Virus record (IMG/VR): IMGVR_UViG_3300046517_000445
Location: 1 to 28,231 of that record
DNA: 28,231 nt
From: a virus
Reading direction: 5' to 3' (one strand)
Under the pieces are notes generated by a model. The model searched no databases. It had not been told where the DNA came from and was given only the letters and a program-made list of their open reading frames with translations. The position numbers were made by a program, and so were the translations under genes. Positions 14,089-22,184 of the stretch are shown piece by piece (positions within the stretch are counted from its first letter, which is position 1; the number at the start of each line of letters is the position of its first letter).

Positions 14089-14777
14089 GTTTGAAGCTGT
14101 GAACCGTTAGTCCAAGTCGTCGGAGTGGTTCCTGTGGCAGTGAACACGACTCCCGTTGCGTTCGTCCCGCCAACATTAGCAAAGTCGTCGCCAGTCACAT
14201 ACAGGAGAATCGTGTAAGACGTTCCGATTACGAGCGTGCCGGTGGTTTGAGTGTTCGTTGTGTCTGCCGGCCCGGTAGGATTCGCGTAAGTGTTGGTCTG
14301 AGGCGTGAATTGCGTTGCTGGCCGTGGGATCGGATGCGCCCGCATGATCAGTTTGTTTTCGCTGTTCCAATTCCCTCCGCGAGGCACGGTGAGTCCGCCT
14401 GGAATCGGTTCAGGAGTGAATTTCCGGTTGGAAATTAGCAGGAGTTTCTCGATTGCCTTATCAAATGCCTGTCGCCGCTCCTCGGTCTGGAGCTGCTTCA
14501 GCATCGGGACCGCGATCAGGATGCGCCAGCGCGCAATCGCTATTGCATCAACGAAAAGACCTGACGGAATCGTGTCGTCCTCAATCGGATCGACGTCGTA
14601 GCCTCCCGCCATGATGTATCCGCGCACTTCGTCGATCACATTGATCACGATGATGTCTATGTTAGCGAACGGAGCGCCACTGCCGCTGCCGGAACCTTGC
14701 AGGTTGCGAAGCGAAGAGGCCTCCTGAAGCGTGAACTCGCTCAGAACGTCTTCGGTGGTTAAAGAGATCCAACTCAT
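14085..14777 (-). CDS. Mu gp36-like head-tail protein with extra C-terminal domain
   Basis: 230 aa. Residues 1-145 fit the Mu gp36/DUF1320 connector family (WISLTTEDVLSEFT, DEVRGYIMAGGYDVD, FVDAIAIARWRILIAVP). A Gly/Ser stretch (GSGSGSG) interrupts the N-terminal part. Residues about 165-230 form an additional module (TTNTQTTGTLVIGTSYTILL, YVTGDDFANVGG, TGVVFTATGTTPTTW) that recurs as a decoration on phage structural proteins. The fusion suggests a surface-exposed connector. Coupled by ATGA on both sides. Confidence 0.8.
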   Translation of the reverse strand: MSWISLTTEDVLSEFTLQEASSLRNLQGSGSGSGAPFANIDIIVINVIDEVRGYIMAGGYDVDPIEDDTIPSGLFVDAIAIARWRILIAVPMLKQLQTEERRQAFDKAIEKLLLISNRKFTPEPIPGGLTVPRGGNWNSENKLIMRAHPIPRPATQFTPQTNTYANPTGPADTTNTQTTGTLVIGTSYTILLYVTGDDFANVGGTNATGVVFTATGTTPTTWTNGSQLQT

Positions 14778-15352
14778 TGTCGTCGTAACTCCGCAAGCCC
14801 ATCAGCAACGTCATGCAGTCTCATTGTGAGGTTGTTCCTCATGGCGAAATCCGCTACGACCGGCAAAAGATAGGTGAACGGATGACTGCCGACGTCGTGA
14901 ATAAACATCACTCCGTCATCCCGCAGGCGCGGGAGCATATTTGTCATGTCAGTCCGGCAGCTTTCCTCTTCGTGGTCGCCGTCAACGAAACCAATGTCAA
15001 AGGTCTCTTTGAGATTTCGCACAATCGATCGGCAATCACCTTCCATCACTTCAAACTTTCCGGCGTATTGCGCCAATCGCTCTTCGACCTTCTTCTTGGA
15101 TTGCTTCACGCCGAGATAAATCAGCGAGAAATTGTCCACGAGAACGGCGCGGTTAATCTTGCCAGTTGCGAGAACGGCCGACGCGCTGTTTCCCGTCAAT
15201 ACGCCGATCTCTACGTAATCAATGTCTCGACCAAGCAACGTCGCTTCGCTGATCACCGATTTCGCAATTAGCTGGTGGTAGTCGTCGCACGAGTAACCCT
15301 TACTGGTGTCGCGGAGGTGAGGTAAGTCCTCGAATGTTTTCATCGTTGTCAT
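14774..15352 (-). CDS. Class I SAM-dependent methyltransferase (small-molecule or glycan type)
   Basis: 192 aa. The SAM motif I is IDYVEIGVLTGNSASAV (about residues 44-60), followed by an acidic end of strand 2 (AVLVDNFS), and motif IV FDIGFVDGDHEEESC then VMFIHDVG. This is the Methyltransf_24-like group often found beside glycosyltransferases. It is coupled by ATGA to the GT9 gene, so it probably methylates a sugar on that enzyme's product. It lacks the DPPY/NPPY of DNA amino-methyltransferases and the PCQ of C5 enzymes. Confidence 0.85.
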   Translation of the reverse strand: MTTMKTFEDLPHLRDTSKGYSCDDYHQLIAKSVISEATLLGRDIDYVEIGVLTGNSASAVLATGKINRAVLVDNFSLIYLGVKQSKKKVEERLAQYAGKFEVMEGDCRSIVRNLKETFDIGFVDGDHEEESCRTDMTNMLPRLRDDGVMFIHDVGSHPFTYLLPVVADFAMRNNLTMRLHDVADGLAELRRQ

Positions 15353-16242
15353 GCTGCTATCATTTCCTGTTGGAATTTGCGATCAATCTGCTGCTGTCCT
15401 TCACGCGTCGGCTTAATGACTTTTGGGAGCATCTTGCGCGCGATCTCGAACACCTCTTCGGGAAACGTCCGGTAAAGCTCATGGCATCCGGTCTCGCAAC
15501 TCACTCGCCACGCACCGCCATCGGCTTCGGGTAAGCAGTGGCAACCACCGCAACCGATTGATTTCTTTTCGATAGGATGGACTTCAGGAAGATGTCCGTA
15601 GATGCGCCAACCTTCAGTCGGCCCGTGAATGGAAATCGTTTGCGTGCCGATTGTGCCGGCAAGATGCGCGGGACCACTGTCGTTTCCGATTACGAGGTGT
15701 GACGCTTGAATAGCCGACGCGATGAACGGCCAAGGTTTCCCGACGATGCAGTGAAACGGCATAAAGAATCCGTAATCGCGTTCCTTCATTACGATCCGCA
15801 CCTTGTAACCCTCGCGCGAGAGTAGCCATGCGAGTTCAATGAAATAGTTCTTTGGCCACACGCGCGGCCCCCAGACGCCATGCGGAAAAATGAGAACGTC
15901 GCCCGAGGCTTTGCGTCCCAGTTCACGGTTCATTGGGTCAGCTTCGATCTTTGGACGCTTCGGTTCATGCGTAACTCCGAGGTGATGCGCGATCCATTGC
16001 AGGTAATTCATTGGAGAATTGATCTTGCGCGCTGTCTCGTAGCCTTCGTTCGTGAACACGGCGCCAGTTTCGTCTTTCGTGATCGCCTGCCGGAACAGTC
16101 TGAGCACTTCGGCGTGCCAACCTTTAGCGACAAACGAAACGTCGCTGCCAGCTTGCTTGATGCCTTCGCCCAACCACGCGAAGCAAACGACATCCCCGAG
16201 TCCGTGAAACCATCCCTTGTCTGGATCTGCGTAGATCGTCAT
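15349..16242 (-). CDS. GT9 family glycosyltransferase (heptosyltransferase-like)
   Basis: 297 aa from ATG 16242 (MTIYADPDKGWFHGLGDVVC), overlapping the previous stop. The GxGDxV loop near the N-terminus and VIGNDSGPAHLAGTIGTQTI then HGPTEGWRIYG near residues 195-225 are the donor-site signatures of GT9 ADP-heptose transferases. A CGGCHCLPEADG...CETGC Cys cluster follows, as in many GT9 proteins. LIFPHGVWGPRVWPKNYF is the central linker. It could modify host lipopolysaccharide or a virion protein. It is coupled to a SAM methyltransferase and lies between head genes. Confidence 0.9.
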   Translation of the reverse strand: MTIYADPDKGWFHGLGDVVCFAWLGEGIKQAGSDVSFVAKGWHAEVLRLFRQAITKDETGAVFTNEGYETARKINSPMNYLQWIAHHLGVTHEPKRPKIEADPMNRELGRKASGDVLIFPHGVWGPRVWPKNYFIELAWLLSREGYKVRIVMKERDYGFFMPFHCIVGKPWPFIASAIQASHLVIGNDSGPAHLAGTIGTQTISIHGPTEGWRIYGHLPEVHPIEKKSIGCGGCHCLPEADGGAWRVSCETGCHELYRTFPEEVFEIARKMLPKVIKPTREGQQQIDRKFQQEMIAA

Positions 16243-16439
16243 TCCATGAAAGGGTGACAGGCGATTCCTCCGAACGCTCTCTTCCATGCCAACTTACGAG
16301 CGTTGCGTTCTCGCTTGGTTAATTCCCTGCCGATTGAAAAGGTTGCCGTTTCCGGAACTGGATCTGGATCGACATGAGGTTGATCGATGAGTTTCCGGTT
16401 CCGGAATCGTTTCATCGCCCAGTCGAGAATCGTTGTCAT
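16239..16439 (-). CDS. Small basic protein before GT9
   Basis: 66 aa, coupled by ATGA on both sides. Basic with a Pro/Asp linker (VDPDPVPETATF) and a C-terminal helix ELTKRERNARKLAWKRAFGG. No cysteine pairs or membrane segment. It lies between the ParB-like and GT9 genes. Function unknown. Confidence 0.7.
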   Translation of the reverse strand: MTTILDWAMKRFRNRKLIDQPHVDPDPVPETATFSIGRELTKRERNARKLAWKRAFGGIACHPFME

Positions 16440-16633
16440 GCCGGGATTGTAGGAATATCCATTCCAAGAAGTTTGTAAGCAGCAGCGCGATGGTTGCCGT
16501 CGATCACGCGCTCGCCGCGGATCATAACCGGATTGATGCTGTCGCCGGCCGAGATGCGCGCCATGTAATCACGGATGATGTGGTTATCCACAACCGAAAT
16601 TCTCAAATCCTGCGCTCGCTTGATAGTAATCAC
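16436..16633 (-). CDS. Small ParB/sulfiredoxin-like domain protein
   Basis: 65 aa from GTG 16633. The core ISAGDSINPVMIRGERVIDG then NHRAAAYKLLGMDIPTI is the ParB-like nuclease fold signature (x-P-V-x-hydrophobic... IDGNHR): the DGNHR motif binds nucleotide phosphates in ParB/Srx proteins. It lacks the HTH and C-terminal parts of partition proteins, so plasmid-like partitioning is unlikely. Free-standing ParB-like domains in phages are linked to DNA modification or nucleotide binding. Downstream of the capsid gene and a hairpin. Confidence 0.8.
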   Translation of the reverse strand: MITIKRAQDLRISVVDNHIIRDYMARISAGDSINPVMIRGERVIDGNHRAAAYKLLGMDIPTIPA

Positions 16634-16639
16634 TCACTA

Positions 16640-16678
16640 CCGCCCGCAGGAAAATCCCCAAGAAAAACCTGCGAGCGG
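16640..16678 (-). other. Stem-loop after the capsid gene
   Basis: In the minus-strand RNA, CCGCTCGCAGG pairs with CCTGCGGGCGG (11 bp, one G-U pair) around a 17-base loop in the 79-bp gap after the capsid fusion gene. There is no T-run on the 3' side, so it is more likely an attenuator, RNase stop or mRNA stabiliser for the capsid message than a rho-independent terminator. Confidence 0.6.
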
Positions 16679-16712
16679 CGTGTGAACAATCCCTAATTCA
16701 CAACTCCAAAAC

Positions 16713-18830
16713 TTAGCTCGTGCGGCTCGAACCCGAACCGGTAGCTGCCTTGATCAACTGGCCCGCTGCGCCTTGACCGGCGTTCGTGCCATACATCAGC
16801 GTCAGACGCTGATTGCCAGTGGCAAGCGTGTGATCGACGTATTGCGTCAACATCACGCTGAGGCCGAGGTCTGGATCGGTGACCGTCTGCACGTTCCCGT
16901 AACTCACTCCCGGCGCGAACTTCGTGTAATCATTCGGCAACCGCGAAGCGATGCACAATGCGCTCTTACTGCCCGCGAAACCCGTAACGTTTCCGTCATT
17001 GGTCGGCAGGTTCGGAGCGTTGACGACTTGGAAGTTGCTCACGGGCAACACAAGTGAAACGCCTCCGCTGGTTGGATCGGTTATCAGCGTCGGCTTCTGG
17101 AACGCTGCCAACTGCATCAAAACCGTGTCGTCCATCAGTTTCTGGAACACGGTCGGGTAAAGCAACATCGTCCGGTTGCCCAACATAAGCGGAACTCCGC
17201 GCAACGTCAGAGCAGTCGAAACTGCATTTACAATCGCGCGCGTGAATGACGCCGTAGCGATTACGGTGTTGTTCGTGAAATTGGCGTCTGTGATATTGGA
17301 ATACAGATCGTCAACCATTGCCTTTGCGAGCGCGTAGGCTTGCGCCGGCGCTTGCTCGTCGAACAATCGGCGAACCGTCGAGGCCATGATTTGTTCGTTG
17401 AACGCAATCGGCACACCCTGGTGCTTGTCGATTGTGATCGGAACGTCGGTTGTCACCGGCGCATCAATGCCCGTCGCCCAACCTGTCGAGGTGTTGTAGT
17501 CCACGACCGGCGGAATGCCGACCGTGCGCGTCATAATCGTCTGATTGAATGATGCCTGTTCCGATGTGAAATCGGTGGTGAACATTCCGAGCGAGGGAAA
17601 CTCGAACCTGAGAAGCTCAAGCGTTCGCTGCACGACGAGCGTGCCGGACAATGTTCCGAGGTCGCTGTCGGTTACGTCTGACGCGATGAGCGCATCTTCA
17701 AGCCTGTCCATCGGGAACGCCAGAATCCTGTCCCTGTTGGACGCCTTAACGCTGCATTCGCTGGCATACAACGCTGCGAACTCACGCGCGCAGGCCAATT
17801 TCTCGTCGGGTTTGCGCGATTTCTTGGAGTTTGCGGTGATGCGCGCCATTGCGCCGAAGATCATGCCGGGATCTTCGTCCTGAACGATGATCGTGCGGCC
17901 GGCGATGCGGGTTGCGAGCTGGTCGCCTTTGCCCTGCATCGCGGCGATAACGCTCACGAAACTCGGATCGGACGTTGCGCGTGCGATGAGTTCGGTTTGC
18001 GTCTTAACATCCTTCGGCAGGATCGCTCCACGCTGAATTGCGGCTTTGATCGCGGCCTCCGCCGATCGTTTATTGGTCGCAGTCACTTCTTTCTGAAGCG
18101 ATTCACTGCGTGCCTTGATCTCGGCAACTTCGATTTCGAGGTTGATATTCCGAAGTTCAATCTGGGACTGTGAAAGCCTCTGATTGTCTTCACCCGATGC
18201 TTTTAGTGCATCGATTTCTTTCTGTTGCTCCTCTTGTTTCGCCCGGAGCGCGGCGATGTCTTGTTCGGTTTCCATTTGTTTCCCTTTGTTTTCTGCGTTG
18301 TCGCCGTTAACTCCGGCGGTGGGGTGTTCCCCGTTTTTTGCCCACAAGGGCAAATTTCTGAACGCGGGATCATTGACCAATCCGCCCATGTTCGGGCTTG
18401 CGTTGTCTCTGCAAATTACTGTTGCGCCATTGTCGGCGCGTTTGTTGTCCACATGGAACACTGGTGAGAATGCGCGGTAATCCTTGCCCTCGACTGCACT
18501 CTTGCCACGACGTGACCATTCTCCTTTTGCAATCACGCCTTCTCCTTGTCTCCACGCGAACGATTCAGGCCAGAACGATGCAGGTCCGTCTTCGTGGTTG
18601 AAGTCGAAATAAGGCCGCTTGCCCGACGCCATGAGTTTCGTTCGCTGCGCTTCGATTGATTGTGCTGATTCGGGTCCGACTTTGACCTTGATCGGGCGAC
18701 CAATGCCACCGGCCACCGGCGTTATCGCGTGGAGTCCAATCGGAAGGAATAGAATTTCGTTCGTTGCCGTTGGGCTAATCTCAACTGCCGCGCGGCATTC
18801 AATCGGTTGTGGTTCAGGGTCTTCGTTCAT
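16713..18830 (-). CDS. Prohead protease - scaffold - major capsid fusion
   Basis: 705 aa, three parts in one frame. Residues 1-165 resemble the Mu I-type prohead protease (YFDFNHEDGPASFWPE, GVIAKGEWSRRGK, YRAFSPVF), with His79 and Ser122 as plausible active-site residues. Residues about 185-245 are a charged coiled coil (ALRAKQEEQQKEIDALKASG), the scaffold-like part. Residues about 330-705 are the major capsid protein (PMDRLEDALIASDV, LNRFEFPSLGM-like region, HQGVPIAFNEQIM, a long beta-rich C-terminus). Protease would cut the chain during maturation. Coupled to the portal by ATGA. Mu and relatives encode protease/scaffold and capsid as separate genes. Confidence 0.85.
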   Translation of the reverse strand: MNEDPEPQPIECRAAVEISPTATNEILFLPIGLHAITPVAGGIGRPIKVKVGPESAQSIEAQRTKLMASGKRPYFDFNHEDGPASFWPESFAWRQGEGVIAKGEWSRRGKSAVEGKDYRAFSPVFHVDNKRADNGATVICRDNASPNMGGLVNDPAFRNLPLWAKNGEHPTAGVNGDNAENKGKQMETEQDIAALRAKQEEQQKEIDALKASGEDNQRLSQSQIELRNINLEIEVAEIKARSESLQKEVTATNKRSAEAAIKAAIQRGAILPKDVKTQTELIARATSDPSFVSVIAAMQGKGDQLATRIAGRTIIVQDEDPGMIFGAMARITANSKKSRKPDEKLACAREFAALYASECSVKASNRDRILAFPMDRLEDALIASDVTDSDLGTLSGTLVVQRTLELLRFEFPSLGMFTTDFTSEQASFNQTIMTRTVGIPPVVDYNTSTGWATGIDAPVTTDVPITIDKHQGVPIAFNEQIMASTVRRLFDEQAPAQAYALAKAMVDDLYSNITDANFTNNTVIATASFTRAIVNAVSTALTLRGVPLMLGNRTMLLYPTVFQKLMDDTVLMQLAAFQKPTLITDPTSGGVSLVLPVSNFQVVNAPNLPTNDGNVTGFAGSKSALCIASRLPNDYTKFAPGVSYGNVQTVTDPDLGLSVMLTQYVDHTLATGNQRLTLMYGTNAGQGAAGQLIKAATGSGSSRTS

Positions 18831-20488
18831 TTCATTCCTTTGGTTAGTTGCAAAAGTTCACGCGAGAACACCGCGTCATCTTCGATTGCGTTCAGGCGAG
18901 CGAGTTTTGACTTTACGTCTTCTTGTTTCGGGTCTGTCGGTGGCGCATTCGGGTCATCCGGCAACGGTTGATTAAGCGGATCGTCAACGTTTTGCTCGCG
19001 GCCTAAGTCCAGCGAGACGCCTCCGACGATTTCTTCGCCTTCGGCCGGTTCGGGAATGTCGTATTTCTTGCGGAGATAATCGACGCCAATCGGGAGGCCC
19101 GCATTGATCAACACCTGATCGCGTTGCGCTTCGACAAGATCGGCAACCTCGTCCTCTAGGAATTTCATCGACGGCATTTCATCCGTGTTGCCGTAGTTGA
19201 GCATCAGGATCGAGGAAACAAGCTGCTGATTGAGGACTGTCGTTGCGAACTTGCCCGCGGCGTCGATCCGGTCGTCTTTTACTTCGTGTTCAATCTTGCC
19301 GAATGCTTGGCCGCCGCCCTTGCCTGTCGTGCCGTGGCTTCCGGTCATCGTTTGGCCGAGGATCAATGTGCGCGCGTAACGGTCGGCACGGTCCATGAGT
19401 TCACCTTGCGGTGAATGATCGCTGCCGCGTTCCGGTGGGCTGATAAATTGAATCTCTGTTCCTGTCGGTCCTCGGCCCCAGGCATTGCTTCCCATATTCT
19501 GAAGCATGTTGTCGAGCATCGCAATCGTTTCAGGCGTTGCATTCGGGTCGTATGTCGCCCACCGAAACGGGATGCCGAAGATTTGCGCGAGGTTCAGCAA
19601 CCAATCGCTTGAGAAGTTCGCCGCGCACCACCACCATGCGAGCGGGCGAAGCAATGCGCCTCCTAACGGAGATCCGCCGCTTGCCTTATGCACTGCGACA
19701 AGGAACTTGTTGTCAGGGAATGCCTGAACCTCGTCTGGCCTCGGACTTAGTGAGGTTGTGGCAAACGGCCACATGGACATTGCTGATTGCTTATTTGATC
19801 TCAGGCCAAGCGAGCCGTCCGAAGACCATGCGTAGTTTGTCGGATCAACAGAGAATGTTGATTGCGGCGCCATGATCGTGCCGATATTCGCATCGTCGAT
19901 CGACTGCCAAAGAATCTCCGACACGGCAACGCCGCGGAACCATGCGTCGAGAACATCCTTGATCGTGCCTTCTATCGCGCTGTCGTCGCGCGCTGGGTCC
20001 GGCGTCATGCTACGAATCGCGCACGCGACGAGTTTCTGCTTCTCGATTGCCGAAGGCGTCGGCTTCTCGTCCTCTTCGTGATATGGCTCATAGACGAGCT
20101 TCTTTCGGAGCACGCCGTAGATCAGTTCCGTGTAGCAGGCGAGTAACTCAGGCCAGGTCTTGAGCATCAGATCAAAGATTGACCATGCTTGCAGCGTGCT
20201 GCCCTGCATCGCTCCGATCATCGTTTGCTCGATATATGCCGGCGTGATTGCTGCGAGTTGCGGGCCCAGCCATCGGAATAAAGCTTGCGGCCTGACTATG
20301 CGCTGAAGATTTGCAATCGGCGTGCTGATCGTCGATGCCGAGTCAACACGGTTCTTACCGTTCGTGCGTTGCTTTACGAAACGCCCGCCTTCGCGCGGTT
20401 GCGTCAAGGAATGATGCGCGGCGGAAAGTGCTCGTCTCTCCTTGCGAGTTGCACCGCTGATTGCATTGGCTTTTTCTTCGAAGCTCAT
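18827..20488 (-). CDS. Portal protein, Mu gp29-like (DUF935)
   Basis: 553 aa from ATG 20488 (MSFEEKANAISGATRKERRA), which overlaps the terminase stop as ATGA; the longer frame to 20626 is a shadow of terL. Family features include FDLMLKTWPELLACYTELIY, DVLDAWFRGVAVSEILWQ, LRPLAWWWCAANFSSDWLL, and TLILGQTMTGSHGTTGKGGG near residue 400. The portal forms the dodecameric ring through which DNA is packed. The C-terminal tail is acidic and Pro-rich (PLNQPLPDDPNAPPTDP). Confidence 0.92.
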   Translation of the reverse strand: MSFEEKANAISGATRKERRALSAAHHSLTQPREGGRFVKQRTNGKNRVDSASTISTPIANLQRIVRPQALFRWLGPQLAAITPAYIEQTMIGAMQGSTLQAWSIFDLMLKTWPELLACYTELIYGVLRKKLVYEPYHEEDEKPTPSAIEKQKLVACAIRSMTPDPARDDSAIEGTIKDVLDAWFRGVAVSEILWQSIDDANIGTIMAPQSTFSVDPTNYAWSSDGSLGLRSNKQSAMSMWPFATTSLSPRPDEVQAFPDNKFLVAVHKASGGSPLGGALLRPLAWWWCAANFSSDWLLNLAQIFGIPFRWATYDPNATPETIAMLDNMLQNMGSNAWGRGPTGTEIQFISPPERGSDHSPQGELMDRADRYARTLILGQTMTGSHGTTGKGGGQAFGKIEHEVKDDRIDAAGKFATTVLNQQLVSSILMLNYGNTDEMPSMKFLEDEVADLVEAQRDQVLINAGLPIGVDYLRKKYDIPEPAEGEEIVGGVSLDLGREQNVDDPLNQPLPDDPNAPPTDPKQEDVKSKLARLNAIEDDAVFSRELLQLTKGMK

Positions 20489-21789
20489 GCCAGTTGCAAT
20501 CTCCGAGGAGTGAACACTGGTCGAAACCGATTCACCTGCGCGTTCGCGCCGACTTTGATCTGCGCCATAGTGCGGTCGTCGATCGCGCCGGTTGGAAGCG
20601 TTAGAAGCGTCATTCCTCCCGAACACGCATCAACCATGTCGTCATGTGCTGACTCGGGAAACGCGCATAGTTCGTCGAGGAACTTCTGATTCCAATTCCC
20701 GCGCACAATCGCAAGCTTGCCCTGCTCAGAACGCGCCACGAGCGGCAGTGCGCGCGTGAGCTTGTCCCTGTGGACTTCGATTGGCGTGAAAGTATGCGAC
20801 AGGAGCAAAGGATCGCGGAGCAGCGTTTGTAAGACGCCAACTTGAGCACTGACGACCTCAATCCCCTGTCTGACAGCCGTGCCGTCCATGCGGGCAGTGT
20901 TTGCGATACACCGCACGGCGTCCGGCCATTCCATGCGCCCCGAAATGACATCGGAAATAACAATCGTGCCGTCAGGGAGGACTGCCATCTTTACGCCGGC
21001 GGTATAATCGCTCGTTGTTTTCTCAGTGAACGCCAGGTCCCAACTCCTCACCCAATTTACGCCGATGGGTTCAGCCTCGATTACAGCGATATTCTGACGT
21101 TTGAACAATGCGCCGGCCAACTGCACAAATTCGGCGTCGATCTCCTGCCGGGCGACCAATGCCGGCAGCGTGGATCTTAATTCATCAATCTCCGCGGCGT
21201 CGATGTGTGGGTTTGAGGATGTGGGATACTGAAAAGATTCCCAATCCTTGTTTTCTCGGCCGCGGAGATAAAGCGCGTTAAAATAGTTGAAGCCGTTCGG
21301 CGTCGAGATAAACCACGCATCGCCGCGGCGATCCATGAGCGAGGGCCGCACGCACTGCTCCCACATCGTTTCAAGGTTATCGACGTGCGCCGCTTCGTCG
21401 AAGACTACGAAATCAATTCCTTCACCGCGGAGCGAATCAGGTTCTTCAGCCGTTCTAAACTGTAGCCACCCACCACCGACTGCCGAGAAATCGAATTGAC
21501 GTTTCTGGAGGTGAATAGTAACGCCTGGTATTTGATTTGCCAGCACGGTCGCCATTCGCCAACCCGCCTGATACGAATCACTCGCATAACTTGGGGCGAT
21601 CCACCGGCACTTTGCCCCTCTTGATGCGTATCTAAACGCGGCCGAGATTCCAAGTATGCCTTTTCCAAAGCGCCTCCCGGCAGATACTACGCGGTAACGC
21701 GCATCGCTGGATGCAATTTTAATTTGTGCCGGATGGAACGGAGGTAGATCGGCTTCGATCACCCGTTCGTCCTTCTGATTCGTGGGCAT
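20485..21789 (-). CDS. terL: Terminase large subunit (Mu gp28-like)
   Basis: 434 aa. ATPase: Walker A SAGRRFGKG at residues 36-44, Walker B FVVFDEAAH at about 127-135, coupling motif STPNG at 162-166. Nuclease: Asp251 in RSWDLAFTEKTTSDY, and the C-terminal AHDDMVDACSGG (Asp383/384). It packs DNA into the prohead with the portal. The start ATG 21789 lies 71 bp inside the 3' end of the small-terminase-like gene, so the two overlap in different frames. The portal follows with a 4-bp overlap. Confidence 0.96.
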   Translation of the reverse strand: MPTNQKDERVIEADLPPFHPAQIKIASSDARYRVVSAGRRFGKGILGISAAFRYASRGAKCRWIAPSYASDSYQAGWRMATVLANQIPGVTIHLQKRQFDFSAVGGGWLQFRTAEEPDSLRGEGIDFVVFDEAAHVDNLETMWEQCVRPSLMDRRGDAWFISTPNGFNYFNALYLRGRENKDWESFQYPTSSNPHIDAAEIDELRSTLPALVARQEIDAEFVQLAGALFKRQNIAVIEAEPIGVNWVRSWDLAFTEKTTSDYTAGVKMAVLPDGTIVISDVISGRMEWPDAVRCIANTARMDGTAVRQGIEVVSAQVGVLQTLLRDPLLLSHTFTPIEVHRDKLTRALPLVARSEQGKLAIVRGNWNQKFLDELCAFPESAHDDMVDACSGGMTLLTLPTGAIDDRTMAQIKVGANAQVNRFRPVFTPRRLQLA

Positions 21790-22129
21790 AGTTGAGGAAC
21801 AGCTTTGTCTTGTGCTCGGTCGTCATGTCGAGTTTGTCTGGGACTTTACCGAATGCATATTCGATGAACGCTTTTTGCAGTGCTGGCTCAGGGCTGTCCA
21901 TCCACCGTCGCAACACCCGCTCGACAGCAAGTTTTCCGTTCTGCTCTTCGTGTGAGATTTCCTGAGCTAATGCGCGAACCTCATCAAATGACTTCGGTCT
22001 GCCCTTCAGATTCCGCCTGGGATCGTGACCTTTCCTGAAAGGCCTGAGTCCGCGAGTTCGGCTCAGTTTTGACGCAGTATTGCTGTTTTTGCTACCGTTT
22101 GGCGTCGAATCGATGCCACGCGTATGGAC
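21719..22129 (-). CDS. Small-terminase-like protein, no canonical start visible
   Basis: The frame is open from the TAA at 22130..22132 to TAA 21719..21721. The recognisable part is RPFRKGHDPRRNLKGRPKSF then FDEVRALAQEIS, later VLRRWMDSPEPALQKAFIEY - AFGKVPD, matching the small protein usually found right before phage large terminases (DUF5681-like, presumed small subunit). In this frame there is no ATG, GTG or TTG before GTG 21916, which would cut off the conserved N-terminus. A CTG (22064..22066) or ATC (22112..22114) start, or a sequencing frameshift, is needed. A nearby ATG (22142..22144) is out of frame and stops after four codons. Coordinates give the open frame, not a firm start. Confidence 0.65.
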   Translation of the reverse strand, partial: VHTRGIDSTPNGSKNSNTASKLSRTRGLRPFRKGHDPRRNLKGRPKSFDEVRALAQEISHEEQNGKLAVERVLRRWMDSPEPALQKAFIEYAFGKVPDKLDMTTEHKTKLFLNYAHESEGRTGDRSRSTSVPSGTN

Positions 22130-22149
22130 TTAATACGAAACCATGTCAA
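22121..22149 (-). promoter_or_regulatory. Candidate late promoter
   Basis: On the minus strand a perfect TTGACA (-35, 22149..22144) is preceded by an A-rich run (AAGAAAAAAGTG) and followed after 17 bp by CATACG (3 of 6 to TATAAT). It stands in the gap before the terminase genes, where a late promoter is expected. The -10 is weak, so a phage activator may be needed. Confidence 0.35.
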
Positions 22150-22164
22150 CACTTTTTTCTTGAC

Positions 22165-22184
22165 GCCTAACGATTTGGGTCTTT
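22165..22184. repeat. 20-bp direct repeat, copy 1
   Basis: Core TAACGATTTGGGT (22168..22180) recurs exactly at 22385..22397; over 20 bases 17 match. This copy overlaps the stop of the gene 22167..22385 and the other overlaps its start region, so the repeats flank that gene. Confidence 0.6.

Noticed and set aside
14813-15271. 152-aa plus-strand ORF
   Set aside because: Antisense shadow of the SAM methyltransferase; no motif, no ribosome binding site, Cys/His scattered without pattern.
16436-16633. Plasmid-type partition system from the ParB-like domain
   Set aside because: Only the nuclease-fold core is present, no ParA and no HTH; the genome otherwise looks like a virion-producing phage.
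18225-18480. Plus-strand ORFs of 80-98 aa opposite the capsid fusion
   Set aside because: Antisense shadows of the coiled-coil region; Cys/Phe-rich with no start signal.
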